The notes beneath the pieces are model-generated. The model had not been told where the DNA came from, ran no database searches, and saw nothing but the letters and a program-made list of their open reading frames with translations. From Microplitis mediator (lineage: Eukaryota; Arthropoda; Insecta; Hymenoptera; Braconidae), in NCBI RefSeq assembly GCF_029852145.1, contig NC_079969.1, forward strand, positions 7,378,001 to 7,442,000: DNA of 64,000 nt. Reading direction: 5' to 3'. The position numbers and the translations under genes are program-made. Positions 14,701 through 29,559 of the stretch are shown in pieces; position 1 is the stretch's first letter; every line of letters begins with the position of its first letter.

Positions 14701-17700
14701 ACTTTACGGCATGAACATTATTTTAAACTCGACAGCACATGAAACTCGAATTTCCAGAGTGATTTCGCGATTTTATTCCAAAGTACCAAGATTTCGAAAA
14801 TAATGGTAATGTTTTAGGTCTCCCCCATTTGAAATTGACTAAAAACTACATTTCTGTAAGTCACCCCGTGAGAATCGCCTACTTTACGGCATGAACATTA
14901 TTTTAAACTCGACAGCACATGAAACTCGAATTTCCAGAGTGATTTCGCGATTTTATTCCAAAGTACCAAGATTTCAAAAATACTAGTAAAGTTGTAGGTC
15001 TCCCCATTTAAAATTGACTAAAAAATACATTTCTGTACGTCACCCCGTGAGAATCGCCTACTTTACGGCATGAACATTATTTTAAACTCGACAACACATG
15101 AAACTTGAATTTCCAGAGTGATTTCGCGATTTTATTCCAAAGTACCAAGATTTCAAAAATAATAGTAAAGTTGTAGGTCTCCCCATTTGAAATTGACTAA
15201 AAAATACATTTCTGTGTGTCACCCCGTGAGAATCGCCTACTTTACGGCATGAACATTATTTTAAACTCGACAACACATGAAACTCGAATTTCCAGAGTGA
15301 TTTCGCGATTTTATTCCAAAGTACCAAGATTTCAAAAAGAATAGTAAAGTTGTAGGTCTCCCCATTTGAAATTGACTAAAAAATACATTTCTGTGAGTCA
15401 CCCCGTGAGAATCGCCTACTTTACGGCATGAACATTATTTTAAACTCGACAACACATGAAACTTGAATTTCCAGAGTGATTTCGCGATTTTATTCCAAAG
15501 TACCAAGATTTCAAAAATAATAGTAAAGTTGTAGGTCTCCCCATTTGAAATTGACTAAAAAATACATTTCTGTGTGTCACCCCGTGAGAATCGCCTACTT
15601 TACGGCATGAACATTATTTTAAACTCGACAACACATGAAACTCGAATTTCCAGAGTGATTTCGCGATTTTATTCCAAAGTACCAAGATTTCAAAAATAAT
15701 GGTAAAGTTGTAGGTCTCCCCCATTTGAAATTGACTAGAAAATACATTTCTGTAAGTCACCCCGTGAGAATCGCCTGCTTTATGGCATGAACATTATTTT
15801 AAACTCGACAACACATGAAACTCGAATTTCCAGAGTGATTTCGCGATTTTATTCCAAAGTACCAAGATTTCAAAAAGAATAGTAAAGTTGTAGGTCTCCC
15901 CATTTGAAATTGACTAAAAAATACATTTCTGTGAGTCACCCCGTGAGAATCGCCTACTTTACGGCATGAACATTATTTTAAACTCGACAACACATGAAAC
16001 TCGAATTTCCAGAGTGATTTCGCGATTTTATTCCAAAGTACCAAGATTTCAAAAATAATAGTAAAGTTGTAGGTCTCCCCATTTGAAATTGACTAAAAAA
16101 TACATTTCTGTGAGTCACCCCGTGAGAATCGCCTACTTTACGGCATGAACATTATTTTAAACTCGACAGCACATGAAACTCGAATTTCCAGAGTGATTTC
16201 GCGATTTTATTCCAAAGTACCAAGATTTCAAAAATACTAGTAAAGTTGTAGGTCTCCCCATTTAAAATTGACTAAAAAATACATTTCTGTAAGTCACCCC
16301 GTGAGAATCGCCTACTTTACGGCATGAACATTATTTTAAACTCGACAGCACATGAAACTCGAATTTCCAGAGTGATTTCGCGATTTTATTTCAAACTACC
16401 AAGATTTCAAAAATACTAGTAAAGTTGTAGGTCTCCCCATTTAAAATTGACTAAAAAATACATTTCTGTAAGTCACCCCGTGAGAATCGCCTACTTTACG
16501 GCATGAACATTATTTTAAACTCGACAGCACATGAAACTCGAATTTCCAGAGTGATTTCGCGATTTTATTCCAAAGTACCAAGATTTCAAAAATACTAGTA
16601 AAGTTGTAGGTCTCCCCATTTAAAATTGACTAAAAAATACATTTCTGTAAGTCACCCCGTGAGAATCGCCTACTTTACGGCATGAACATTATTTTAAACT
16701 CGACAGCACATGAAACTCGAATTTCCAGAGTGATTTCGCGATTTTATTCCAAAGTACCAAGATTTCAAAAATACTAGTAAAGTTGTAGGTCTCCCCATTT
16801 AAAATTGACTAAAAAATACATTTCTGTAAGTCACCCCGTGAGAATCGCCTACTTTACGGCATGAACATTATTTTAAACTCGACAACACATGAAACTCGAA
16901 TTTCCAGAGTGATTTCGCGATTTTATTCCAAAGTACCAAGATTTCAAAAATAATAGTAAAGTTGTAGGTCTCCCCATTTAAAATTGACTAAAAAATACAT
17001 TTCTGTAAGTCACCCCGTGAGAATCGCCTACTTTACGGCATGAACATTATTTTAAACTCGACAGCACATGAAACTCGAATTTCCAGAGTGATTTCGCGAT
17101 TTTATTCCAAAGTACCAAGATTTCGAAAATAATGGTAATGTTTTAGGTCTCCCCCATTTGAAATTGACTAAAAACTACATTTCTGTAAGTCACCCCGTGA
17201 GAATCGCCTACTTTACGGCATGAACATTATTTTAAACTCGACAGCACATGAAACTCGAATTTCCAGAGTGATTTCGCGATTTTATTCCAAAGTACCAAGA
17301 TTTCAAAAATACTAGTAAAGTTGTAGGTCTCCCCATTTAAAATTGACTAAAAAATACATTTCTGTAAGTCACCCCGTGAGAATCGCCTACTTTACGGCAT
17401 GAACATTATTTTAAACTCGACAACACATGAAACTTGAATTTCCAGAGTGATTTCGCGATTTTATTCCAAAGTACCAAGATTTCAAAAATAATAGTAAAGT
17501 TGTAGGTCTCCCCATTTGAAATTGACTAAAAAATACATTTCTGTGTGTCACCCCGTGAGAATCGCCTACTTTACGGCATGAACATTATTTTAAACTCGAC
17601 AACACATGAAACTCGAATTTCCAGAGTGATTTCGCGATTTTATTCCAAAGTACCAAGATTTCAAAAAGAATAGTAAAGTTGTAGGTCTCCCCATTTGAAA

Positions 17701-19300
17701 TTGACTAAAAAATACATTTCTGTGAGTCACCCCGTGAGAATCGCCTACTTTACGGCATGAACATTATTTTAAACTCGACAACACATGAAACTTGAATTTC
17801 CAGAGTGATTTCGCGATTTTATTCCAAAGTACCAAGATTTCAAAAATAATAGTAAAGTTGTAGGTCTCCCCATTTGAAATTGACTAAAAAATACATTTCT
17901 GTGTGTCACCCCGTGAGAATCGCCTACTTTACGGCATGAACATTATTTTAAACTCGACAACACATGAAACTCGAATTTCCAGAGTGATTTCGCGATTTTA
18001 TTCCAAAGTACCAAGATTTCAAAAATAATGGTAAAGTTGTAGGTCTCCCCCATTTGAAATTGACTAGAAAATACATTTCTGTAAGTCACCCCGTGAGAAT
18101 CGCCTGCTTTATGGCATGAACATTATTTTAAACTCGACAACACATGAAACTCGAATTTCCAGAGTGATTTCGCGATTTTATTCCAAAGTACCAAGATTTC
18201 AAAAAGAATAGTAAAGTTGTAGGTCTCCCCATTTGAAATTGACTAAAAAATACATTTCTGTGAGTCACCCCGTGAGAATCGCCTACTTTACGGCATGAAC
18301 ATTATTTTAAACTCGACAACACATGAAACTCGAATTTCCAGAGTGATTTCGCGATTTTATTCCAAAGTACCAAGATTTCAAAAATAATAGTAAAGTTGTA
18401 GGTCTCCCCATTTGAAATTGACTAAAAAATACATTTCTGTGAGTCACCCCGTGAGAATCGCCTACTTTACGGCATGAACATTATTTTAAACTCGACAGCA
18501 CATGAAACTCGAATTTCCAGAGTGATTTCGCGATTTTATTCCAAAGTACCAAGATTTCAAAAATACTAGTAAAGTTGTAGGTCTCCCCATTTAAAATTGA
18601 CTAAAAAATACATTTCTGTAAGTCACCCCGTGAGAATCGCCTACTTTACGGCATGAACATTATTTTAAACTCGACAGCACATGAAACTCGAATTTCCAGA
18701 GTGATTTCGCGATTTTATTTCAAACTACCAAGATTTCAAAAATACTAGTAAAGTTGTAGGTCTCCCCATTTAAAATTGACTAAAAAATACATTTCTGTAA
18801 GTCACCCCGTGAGAATCGCCTACTTTACGGCATGAACATTATTTTAAACTCGACAGCACATGAAACTCGAATTTCCAGAGTGATTTCGCGATTTTATTCC
18901 AAAGTACCAAGATTTCAAAAATACTAGTAAAGTTGTAGGTCTCCCCATTTAAAATTGACTAAAAAATACATTTCTGTAAGTCACCCCGTGAGAATCGCCT
19001 ACTTTACGGCATGAACATTATTTTAAACTCGACAGCACATGAAACTCGAATTTCCAGAGTGATTTCGCGATTTTATTCCAAAGTACCAAGATTTCAAAAA
19101 TACTAGTAAAGTTGTAGGTCTCCCCATTTAAAATTGACTAAAAAATACATTTCTGTAAGTCACCCCGTGAGAATCGCCTACTTTACGGCATGAACATTAT
19201 TTTAAACTCGACAACACATGAAACTCGAATTTCCAGAGTGATTTCGCGATTTTATTCCAAAGTACCAAGATTTCAAAAATAATAGTAAAGTTGTAGGTCT
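14701..19300 (+). repeat. Tandem duplication of a 13-unit satellite block
   Basis: Two consecutive blocks of 13 satellite units are almost identical. Rare variants repeat at exactly 2329 bp: the AAACTTGAAT variant at 15101 and 17430, again at 15459 and 17788, and the TCAAACTACC variant at 16391 and 18720. The match fades at the last unit, where the second copy switches to TTTGAAATTGACGAAA. This is a higher-order repeat made by unequal exchange or block amplification. Confidence 0.9.
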
Positions 19301-22300
19301 CCCCATTTGAAATTGACGAAAAAATACATTTCTGTGAGTCACCCCGTGAGAGTCGCCTACTTTACGGCATGAACATTATTTTAAACTCGACAACACATGA
19401 AACTCGAATTTCCAGAGTGATTTCGCGATTTTATTCCAAAGTACCAAGATTTCAAAAAGAATAGTAAAGTTGTAGGTCTCCCCATTTGAAATTGACTAAA
19501 AAGTACATTTCTGTGAGTCACCCCGTGAGAATCGCCTACTTTACGGCATGAACATTATTTTAAACTCGACAACACATGAAACTTGAATTTCCAGAGTGAT
19601 TTCGCGATTTTATTCCAAAGTACCAAGATTTCAAAAATAATAGTAAAGTTGTAGGTCTCCCCATTTGAAATTGACTAAAAAATACATTTCTGTGTGTCAC
19701 CCCGTGAGAATCGCCTACTTTACGGCATGAACATTATTTTAAACTCGACAACACATGAAACTCGAATTTCCAGAGTGATTTCGCGATTTTATTCCAAAGT
19801 ACCAAGATTTCAAAAATAATGGTAAAGTTGTAGGTCTCCCCCATTTGAAATTGACTAGAAAATACATTTCTGTAAGTCACCCCGTGAGAATCGCCTGTTT
19901 TATGGCATGAACATTATTTTAAACTCGACAACACATGAAACTCGAATTTCCAGAGTGATTTCGCGATTTTATTCCAAAGTACCAAGATTTCAAAAAGAAT
20001 AGTAAAGTTGTGGGTCTCCCCATTTGAAATTGACTAAAAAATACATTTCTGTGAGTCACCCCGTGAGAATCGCCTACTTTACGGCATGAACATTATTTTA
20101 AACTCGACAACACATGAAACTCGAATTTCCAGAGTGATTTCGCGATTTTATTCCAAAGTACCAAGATTTCAAAAAGAATAGTAAAGTTGTAGGTCTCCCC
20201 AATTGAAATTGACTAAAAAATACATTTCTGTGAGTCACCCCGTGAGAATCGCCTACTTTACGGCATGAACATTATTTTAAACTCGACAACACATGAAACT
20301 CGAATTTCCAGAGTGATTTCGCGATTTTATTCCAAAGTACCAAGATTTCAAAAATAATAGTAAAGTTGTAGGTCTCCCCATTTGAAATTGACTAAAAAAT
20401 ACATTTCTGTGAGTCACCCCGTGAGAATCGCCTACTTTACGGCATGAACATTATTTTAAACTCGACAACACATGAAACTCGAATTTCCAGAGTGATTTCG
20501 CGATTTTATTCCAAAGTACCAAGATTTCAAAAAGAATAGTAAAGTTGTGGGTCTCCCCATTTGAAATTGACTAAAAAATACATTTCTGTGAGTCACCCCG
20601 CGAGAATCGCCTACTTTACGGCATGAACATTATTTTAAACTCGACAACACATGAAACTCGAATTTCCAGAGTGATTTCGCGATTTTATTCCAAAGTACCA
20701 AGATTTCAAAAATAATGGTAAAGTTGTAGGTCTCTCCATTTGAAATTGACTAAAAAATACATTTCTGTGAGTCACCCCGTGAGAATCGCCTACTTTACGG
20801 CATGAACATTATTTTAAACTCGACAACACATGAAACTCGAATTTCCAGAGTGATTTCGCGATTTTATTCCAAAGTACCAAGATTTCAAAAAGAATAGTAA
20901 AGTTGTGGGTCTCCCCATTTGAAATTGACTAAAAAATACATTTCTGTGAGTCACCCCGTGAGAATCGCCTACTTTACGGCATGAACATTATTTTAAACTC
21001 GACAACACATGAAACTCGAATTTCCAGAGTGATTTCGCGATTTTATTCCAAAGTACCAAGATTTCAAAAATAATGGTAAAGTTGTAGGTCTCTCCATTTG
21101 AAATTGACTAAAAAATACATTTCTGTGAGTCACCCCGTGAGAATCGCCTACTTTACGGCATGAACATTATTTTAAACTCGACAACACATGAAACTCGAAT
21201 TTCCAGAGTGATTTCGCGATTTCATTCCAAAGTACCAAGATTTCAAAAATAATGGTAAAGTTGTAGGTCTCCCCATTAGAAATTGACTAAAAAATACATT
21301 TCTGTGAGTCACCCCGTGAGAATCGCCTACTTTACGGCATGAACATTATTTTAAACTCGAAAACACATGAAACTCGAATTTCCAAAGTGATTTCGCGATT
21401 TTATTCCAAAGTACCAAGATTTCAAAAATAATAGTAAAGTTGTAGGTCTCCCCATTTAAAATTGACTAAAAAATACATTTCTGTGAGTCCCCCCTTAAGA
21501 ATCGCCTACTTTACGGCATGAACATTATTTTAAACTCGACAGCACATGAAACTCGAATTTCCAGAGTGATTTCGCGATTTTATTCCAAAGTACCAAGATT
21601 TCGAAAATAATGGTAATGTTTTAGGTCTCCCCCATTTGAAATTGACTAAAAACTACATTTCTGTGAGTCACCCCGTGAGAATCACCTACTTTTTGGCATG
21701 AATATTATCTTTAACTCGACAACACATGAAACTCGAATTTCCTGCGTGATTTCGCGATTTTATTCCAAAGTACCAAGATTTCAAAAATAATAGTAAAGTT
21801 GTAGGTCTCCCCATTTGAAATTGACTAAAAAATACATTTCTGTGAGTCACCCCGTGAGAATCGCCTACTTTACGGCATGAACATTATTTTAAACTCGACA
21901 ACACATGAAACTCGAATTTCCAGAGTGATTTCGCGATTTTATTCCAAAGTACCAAGATTTCAAAAATACTAGTAAAGTTGTAGGTCTCCCCATTTAAAAT
22001 TGACTAAAAAATACATTTCTGTAAGTCACCCCGTGAGAATCGCCTTCTTTACGGCATGAACATTATTTTAAACTCGACAGCACATGAAACTCGAATTTCC
22101 AGAGTGATTTCGCGATTTTATTCCAAAGTACCAAGATTTCAAAAATACTAGTAAAGTTGTAGGTCTCCCCATTTAAAATTGACTAAAAAATACATTTCTG
22201 TAAGTCACCCCGTGAGAATCGCCTACTTTACGGCATGAACATTATTTTAAACTCGACAACACATGAAACTCGAATTTCCTGCGTGATTTCGCGATTTTAT

Positions 22301-25300
22301 TCCAAAGTACCAAGATTTCAAAAATAATAGTAAAGTTGTAGGTCTCCCCATTTGAAATTGACTAAAAAATACATTTCTGTGAGTCACCCCGTGAGAATCG
22401 CCTACTTTACGGCATGAACATTATTTTAAACTCGACAACACATGAAACTCGAATTTCCAGAGTGATTTCGCGATTTTATTCCAAAGTACCAAGATTTCGA
22501 AAATAATGGTAATGTTTTAGGTCTCCCCCATTTGAAATTGACTAAAAACTACATTTCTGTAAGTCACCCCGTGAGAATCGCCTACTTTACGGCATGAACA
22601 TTATTTTAAACTCGACAGCACATGAAACTCGAATTTCCAGAGTGATTTCGCGATTTTATTCCAAAGTACCAAGATTTCAAAAATACTAGTAAAGTTGTAG
22701 GTCTCCCCATTTAAAATTGACTAAAAAATACATTTCTGTAAGTCACCCCGTGAGAATCGCCTACTTTACGGCATGAACATTATTTTAAACTCGACAGCAC
22801 ATGAAACTCGAATTTCCAGAGTGATTTCGCGATTTTATTTCAAAGTACCAAGATTTCAAAAATACTAGTAAAGTTGTAGGTCTCCCCATTTAAAATTGAC
22901 TAAAAAATACATTTCTGTAAGTCACCCCGTGAGAATCGCCTACTTTACGGCATGAACATTATTTTAAACTCGACAGCACATGAAACTCGAATTTCCAGAG
23001 TGATTTCGCGATTTTATTCCAAAGTACCAAGATTTCAAAAATACTAGTAAAGTTGTAGGTCTCCCCATTTAAAATTGACTAAAAAATACATTTCTGTAAG
23101 TCACCCCGTGAGAATCGCCTACTTTACGGCATGAACATTATTTTAAACTCGACAACACATGAAACTCGAATTTCCAGAGTGATTTCGCGATTTTATTCCA
23201 AAGTACCAAGATTTCAAAAATAATAGTAAAGTTGTAGGTCTCCCCATTTGAAATTGACTAAAAAATACATTTCTGTGAGTCAACCCGTGAGAATCGCCTA
23301 CTTTACGGCATGAACATTATTTTAAACTCGACAACACATGAAACTCGAATTTCCAGAGTGATTTCGCGATTTTATTCCAAAGTACCAAGATTTCAAAAAT
23401 AATAGTAAAGTTGTAGGTCTCCCCATTTGAAATTGACTAAAAAATACATTTCTGTGAGTCACCCCGTGAGAATCGCCTACTTTACGGCATGAACATTATT
23501 TTAAACTCGACAACACATGAAACTCGAATTTCCAGAGTGATTTCGCGATTTTATTCCAAAGTACCAAGATTTCAAAAAGAATAGTAAAGTTGTAGGTCTC
23601 CCCATTTGAAATTGACTAAAAAATACATTTCTGTGAGTCACCCCGTGAGAATCGCCTACTTTACGGCATGAACATTATTTTAAACTCGACAACACATGAA
23701 ACTTGAATTTCCAGAGTGATGTCGCGATTTTATTCCAAAGTACCAAGATTTCAAAAATAATAGTAAAGTTGTAGGTCTCCCCATTTGAAATTGACTAAAA
23801 AATACATTTCTGTGTGTCACCCCGTGAGAATCGCCTACTTTACGGCATGAACATTATTTTAAACTCGACAACACATGAAACTCGAATTTCCAGAGTGATT
23901 TCGCGATTTTATTCCAAAGTACCAAGATTTCAAAAATAATGGTAAAGTTGTAGGTCTCCCCCATTTGAAATTGACTAGAAAATACATTTCTGTAAGTCAC
24001 CCCGTGAGAATCGCCTACTTTACGGCATGAACATTATTTTAAACTCGACAACACATGAAACTCGAATTTCCAGAGTGATTTCGCGATTTTATTCCAAAGT
24101 ACCAAGATTTCAAAAATAATAGTAAAGTTGTAGGTCTCCCCATTTGAAATTGACTAAAAAATACATTTCTGTGAGTCACCCCGTGAGAATCGCCTACTTT
24201 ACGGCATGAACATTATTTTAAACTCGACAACACATGAAACTCGAATTTCCAGAGTGATTTCGCGATTTTATTCCAAAGTACCAAGATTTCAAAAATAATG
24301 GTAAAGTTGTAGGTCTCTCCATTTGAAATTGACTAAAAAATACATTTCTGTGAGTCACCCCGTGAGAATCGCCTACTTTACGGCATGAACATTATTTTAA
24401 ACTCGACAACACATGAAACTCGAATTTCCAGAGTGATTTCGCGATTTCATTCCAAAGTACCAAGATTTCAAAAATAATGGTAAAGTTGTAGGTCTCCCCA
24501 TTAGAAATTGACTAAAAAATACATTTCTGTGAGTCACCCCGTGAGAATCGCCTACTTTACGGCATGAACATTATTTTAAACTCGAAAACACATGAAACTC
24601 GAATTTCCAGAGTGATTTCGCGATTTTATTCCAAAGTACCAAGATTTCAAAAAGAATAGTAAAGTTGTAGGTCTCCCCATTTGAAATTGACGAAAAAATA
24701 CATTTCTGTGAGTCACCCCGTGAGAGTCGCCTACTTTACGGCATGAACATTATTTTAAACTCGACAACACATGAAATTCGAATTTCCAGAGTGATTTCGC
24801 GATTTTATTCCAAAGTACCAAGATTTCAAAAATAATGGTAAAGTTGTAGGTCTCCCCCATTTGAAATTGACTAGAAAATACATTTCTGTAAGTCACCCCG
24901 TGAGAATCGCCTGCTTTATGGCATGAACATTATTTTAAACTCGACAACACATGAAACTCGAATTTCCAGAGTGATTTCGCGATTTTATTCCAAAGTACCA
25001 AGATTTCAAAAATAATGGTAAAGTTGTAGGTCTCCCCATTTGAAATTGACTAAAAAATACATTTCTGTGAGTCACCCCGTGAGAATCGCCTACTTTACGG
25101 CATGAACATTATTTTAAACTCGACAACACATGAAACTCGAATTTCCAGAGTGATTTCGCGATTTTATTCCAAAGTACCAAGATTTCAAAAATAATGGTAA
25201 AGTTGTAGGTCTCCCCATTTGAAATTGACTAAAAAATACATTTCTGTGAGTCACCCCGTGAGAATCGCCTACTTTACGGCATGAACATTATTTTAAACTC

Positions 25301-28300
25301 GACAACACATGAAACTCGAATTTCCAGAGTGATTTCGCGATTTTATTCCAAAGTACCAAGATTTCAAAAAGAATAGTAAAGTTGTAGGTCTCCCCATTTG
25401 AAATTGACTAAAAAATACATTTCTGTGAGTCACCCCGTGAGAATCGCCTACTTTACGGCATGAACATTATTTTAAACTCGACAACACATGAAACTCGAAT
25501 TTCCAGAGTGATTTCGCGATTTTATTCCAAAGTACCAAGATTTCAAAAAGAATAGTAAAGTTGTAGGTCTCCCCATTTGAAATTGACTAAAAAATACATT
25601 TCTGTGAGTCACCCCGTGAGAATCGCCTACTTTACGGCATGAACATTATTTTAAACTCGACAACACATGAAACTTGAATTTCCAGAGTGATTTCGCGATT
25701 TTATTCCAAAGTACCAAGATTTCAAAAATAATAGTAAAGTTGTAGGTCTCCCCATTTGAAATTGACTAAAAAATACATTTCTGTGAGTCACCCCGTGAGA
25801 ATCGCCTACTTTACGGCATGAACATTATTTTAAACTCGACAACACATGAAACTCGAATTTCCAGAGTGATTTCGCGATTTTATTCCAAAGTACCAAGATT
25901 TCAAAAATAATGGTAAAGTTGTAGGTCTCCCCCATTTGAAATTGACTAGAAAATACATTTCTGTAAGTCACCCCGTGAGAATCGCCTGCTTTATGGCATG
26001 AACATTATTTTAAACTCGACAACACATGAAACTCGAATTTCCAGAGTGATTTCGCGATTTTATTCCAAAGTACCAAGATTTCAAAAAGAATAGTAAAGTT
26101 GTAGGTCTCCCCATTTGAAATTGACTAAAAAATACATTTCTGTGAGTCACCCCGTGAGAATCGCCTACTTTACGGCATGAACATTATTTTAAACTCGACA
26201 ACACATGAAACTCGAATTTCCAGAGTGATTTCGCGATTTTATTCCAAAGTACCAAGATTTCAAAAAGAATAGTAAAGTTGTAGGTCTCCCCATTTGAAAT
26301 TGACTAAAAAATACATTTCTGTGAGTCACCCCGTGAGAATCGCCTACTTTACGGCATGAACATTATTTTAAACTCGACAACACATGAAACTCGAATTTCC
26401 AGAGTGATTTCGCGATTTTATTCCAAAGTACCAAGATTTCAAAAAGAATAGTAAAGTTGTGGGTCTCCCCATTTGAAATTGACTAAAAAATACATTTCTG
26501 TGAGTCACCCCGTGAGAATCGCCTACTTTACGGCATGAACATTATTTTAAACTCGACAACACATGAAACTCGAATTTCCAGAGTGATTTCGCGATTTTAT
26601 TCCAAAGTACCAAGATTTCAAAAAGAATAGTAAAGTTGTAGGTCTCCCCATTTGAAATTGACTAAAAAATACATTTCTGTGAGTCACCCCGTGAGAATCG
26701 CCTACTTTACGGCATGAACATTATTTTAAACTCGACAACACATGAAACTCGAATTTCCAGAGTGATTTCGCGATTTTATTCCAAAGTACCAAGATTTCAA
26801 AAATAATGGTAAAGTTGTAGGTCTCCCCCATTTGAAATTGACTAGAAAATACATTTCTGTAAGTCACCCCGTGAGAATCGCCTGCTTTATGGCATGAACA
26901 TTATTTTAAACTCGACAACACATGAAACTCGAATTTCCAGCGTGATTTCGCGATTTTATTCCAAAGTACCAAGATTTAGAAAATAATAGTAAAGTTGTAG
27001 GTCTCCCCATTTGAAATTGACTAAAAAATACATTTCTGTGAGTCACCCCGTGAGAATCACCTACTTTTTGGTATGAATATTATCTTTAACTCGACAACAC
27101 ATGAAACTCGAATTTCCAGCGTGATTTTGCGATTTTATTCCAAAGTACCAAGATTTCAAAAATAATAGTAAAGTTGTAGGTCTCCCCATTTGAAATTGAC
27201 TAAAAAATACATTTCTGTGAGTCACCCCGTGAAAATCGCCTACTTTACGGCATGAACATTATTTTAAACTCGACAACACATGAAACTCGAATTTCCAGAG
27301 TGATTTCGCGATTTTATTCCAAAGTACCAAGATTTCAAAAAGAATAGTAAAGTTGTAGGTCTCCCCATTTGAAATTGACTAAAAAATACATTTCTGTGAG
27401 TCACCCCGTGAGAATCGCCTACTTTACGGTATGAACATTATTTTAAACTCGACAACACATGAAACTCGAATTTCCAGAGTGATTTCGCGATTTTATTCCA
27501 AAGTACCAAGATTTCAAAAATAATAGTAAAGTTGTAGGTCTCCCCATTTGAAATTGACTAAAAAATACATTTCTGTGAGTCACCCCGTGAGAATCGCCTA
27601 CTTTACGGCATGAACATTATTTTAAACTCGACAACACATGAAACTCGAATTTCCAGAGTGATTTCGCGATTTTATTCCAAAGTACCAAGATTTCAAAAAT
27701 AATAGTAAAGTTGTAGGTCTCCCCATTTGAAATTGACGAAAAAATACATTTCTGTGAGTCACCCCGTGAGAGTCGCCTACTTTACGGCATGAACATTATT
27801 TTAAACTCGACAACACATGAAACTCGAATTTCCAGAGTGATTTCGCGATTTTATTCCAAAGTACCAAGATTTCAAAAAGAATAGTAAAGTTGTAGGTCTC
27901 CCCATTTGAAATTGACGAAAAAATACATTTCTGTGAGTCACCCCGTGAGAGTCGCCTACTTTACGGCATGAACATTATTTTAAACTCGACAACACATGAA
28001 ACTCGAATTTCCAGAGTGATTTCGCGATTTTATTCCAAAGTACCAAGATTTCAAAAAGAATAGTAAAGTTGTAGGTCTCCCCATTTGAAATTGACGAAAA
28101 AATACATTTCTGTGAGTCACCCCGTGAGAGTCGCCTACTTTACGGCATGAACATTATTTTAAACTCGACAACACATGAAACTCGAATTTCCAGAGTGATT
28201 TCGCGATTTTATTCCAAAGTACCAAGATTTCAAAAAGAATAGTAAAGTTGTAGGTCTCCCCATTTGAAATTGACTAAAAAATACATTTCTGTGAGTCACC

Positions 28301-29559
28301 CCGTGAGAATCGCCTACTTTACGGCATGAACATTATTTTAAACTCGACAACACATGAAACTCGAATTTCCAGAGTGATTTCGCGATTTTATTCCAAAGTA
28401 CCAAGATTTCAAAAATAATGGTAAAGTTGTAGGTCTCCCCCATTTGAAATTGACTAGAAAATACATTTCTGTAAGTCACCCCGTGAGAATCGCCTGCTTT
28501 ATGGCATGAACATTATTTTAAACTCGACAACACATGAAACTCGAATTTCCAGCGTGATTTCGCGATTTTATTCCAAAGTACCAAGATTTAGAAAATAATA
28601 GTAAAGTTGTAGGTCTCCCCATTTGAAATTGACTAAAAAATACATTTCTGTGAGTCACCCCGTGAGAATCACCTACTTTTTGGTATGAATATTATCTTTA
28701 ACTCGACAACACATGAAACTCGAATTTCCAGCGTGATTTTGCGATTTTATTCCAAAGTACCAAGATTTCAAAAATAATAGTAAAGTTGTAGGTCTCCCCA
28801 TTTGAAATTGACTAAAAAATACATTTCTGTGAGTCACCCCGTGAAAATCGCCTACTTTACGGCATGAACATTATTTTAAACTCGACAACACATGAAACTC
28901 GAATTTCCAGAGTGATTTCGCGATTTTATTCCAAAGTACCAAGATTTCAAAAAGAATAGTAAAGTTGTAGGTCTCCCCATTTGAAATTGACTAAAAAATA
29001 CATTTCTGTGAGTCACCCCGTGAGAATCGCCTACTTTACGGTATGAACATTATTTTAAACTCGACAACACATGAAACTCGAATTTCCAGAGTGATTTCGC
29101 GATTTTATTCCAAAGTACCAAGATTTCAAAAATAATAGTAAAGTTGTAGGTTTCCCCATTTGAAATTGACTAAAAAATACATTTCTGTGAGTCACCCCGT
29201 GAGAATCGCCTACTTTACGGCATGAACATTATTTTAAACTCGACAACACATGAAACTCGAATTTCCAGAGTGATTTCGCGATTTTATTCCAAAGTACCAA
29301 GATTTCAAAAATAATAGTAAAGTTGTAGGTCTCCCCATTTAAAATTGACTAAAAAATACATTTCTGTAAGTCACCCCGTGAGAATCGCCTACTTTACGGC
29401 ATGAACATTATTTTAAACTCGACAGCACATGAAACTCGAATTTCCAGAGTGATTTCGCGATTTTATTCCAAAGTACCAAGATTTCGAAAATAATGGTAAT
29501 GTTTTAGGTCTCCCCCATTTGAAATTGACTAAAAACTACATTTCTGTGAGTCACCCCGT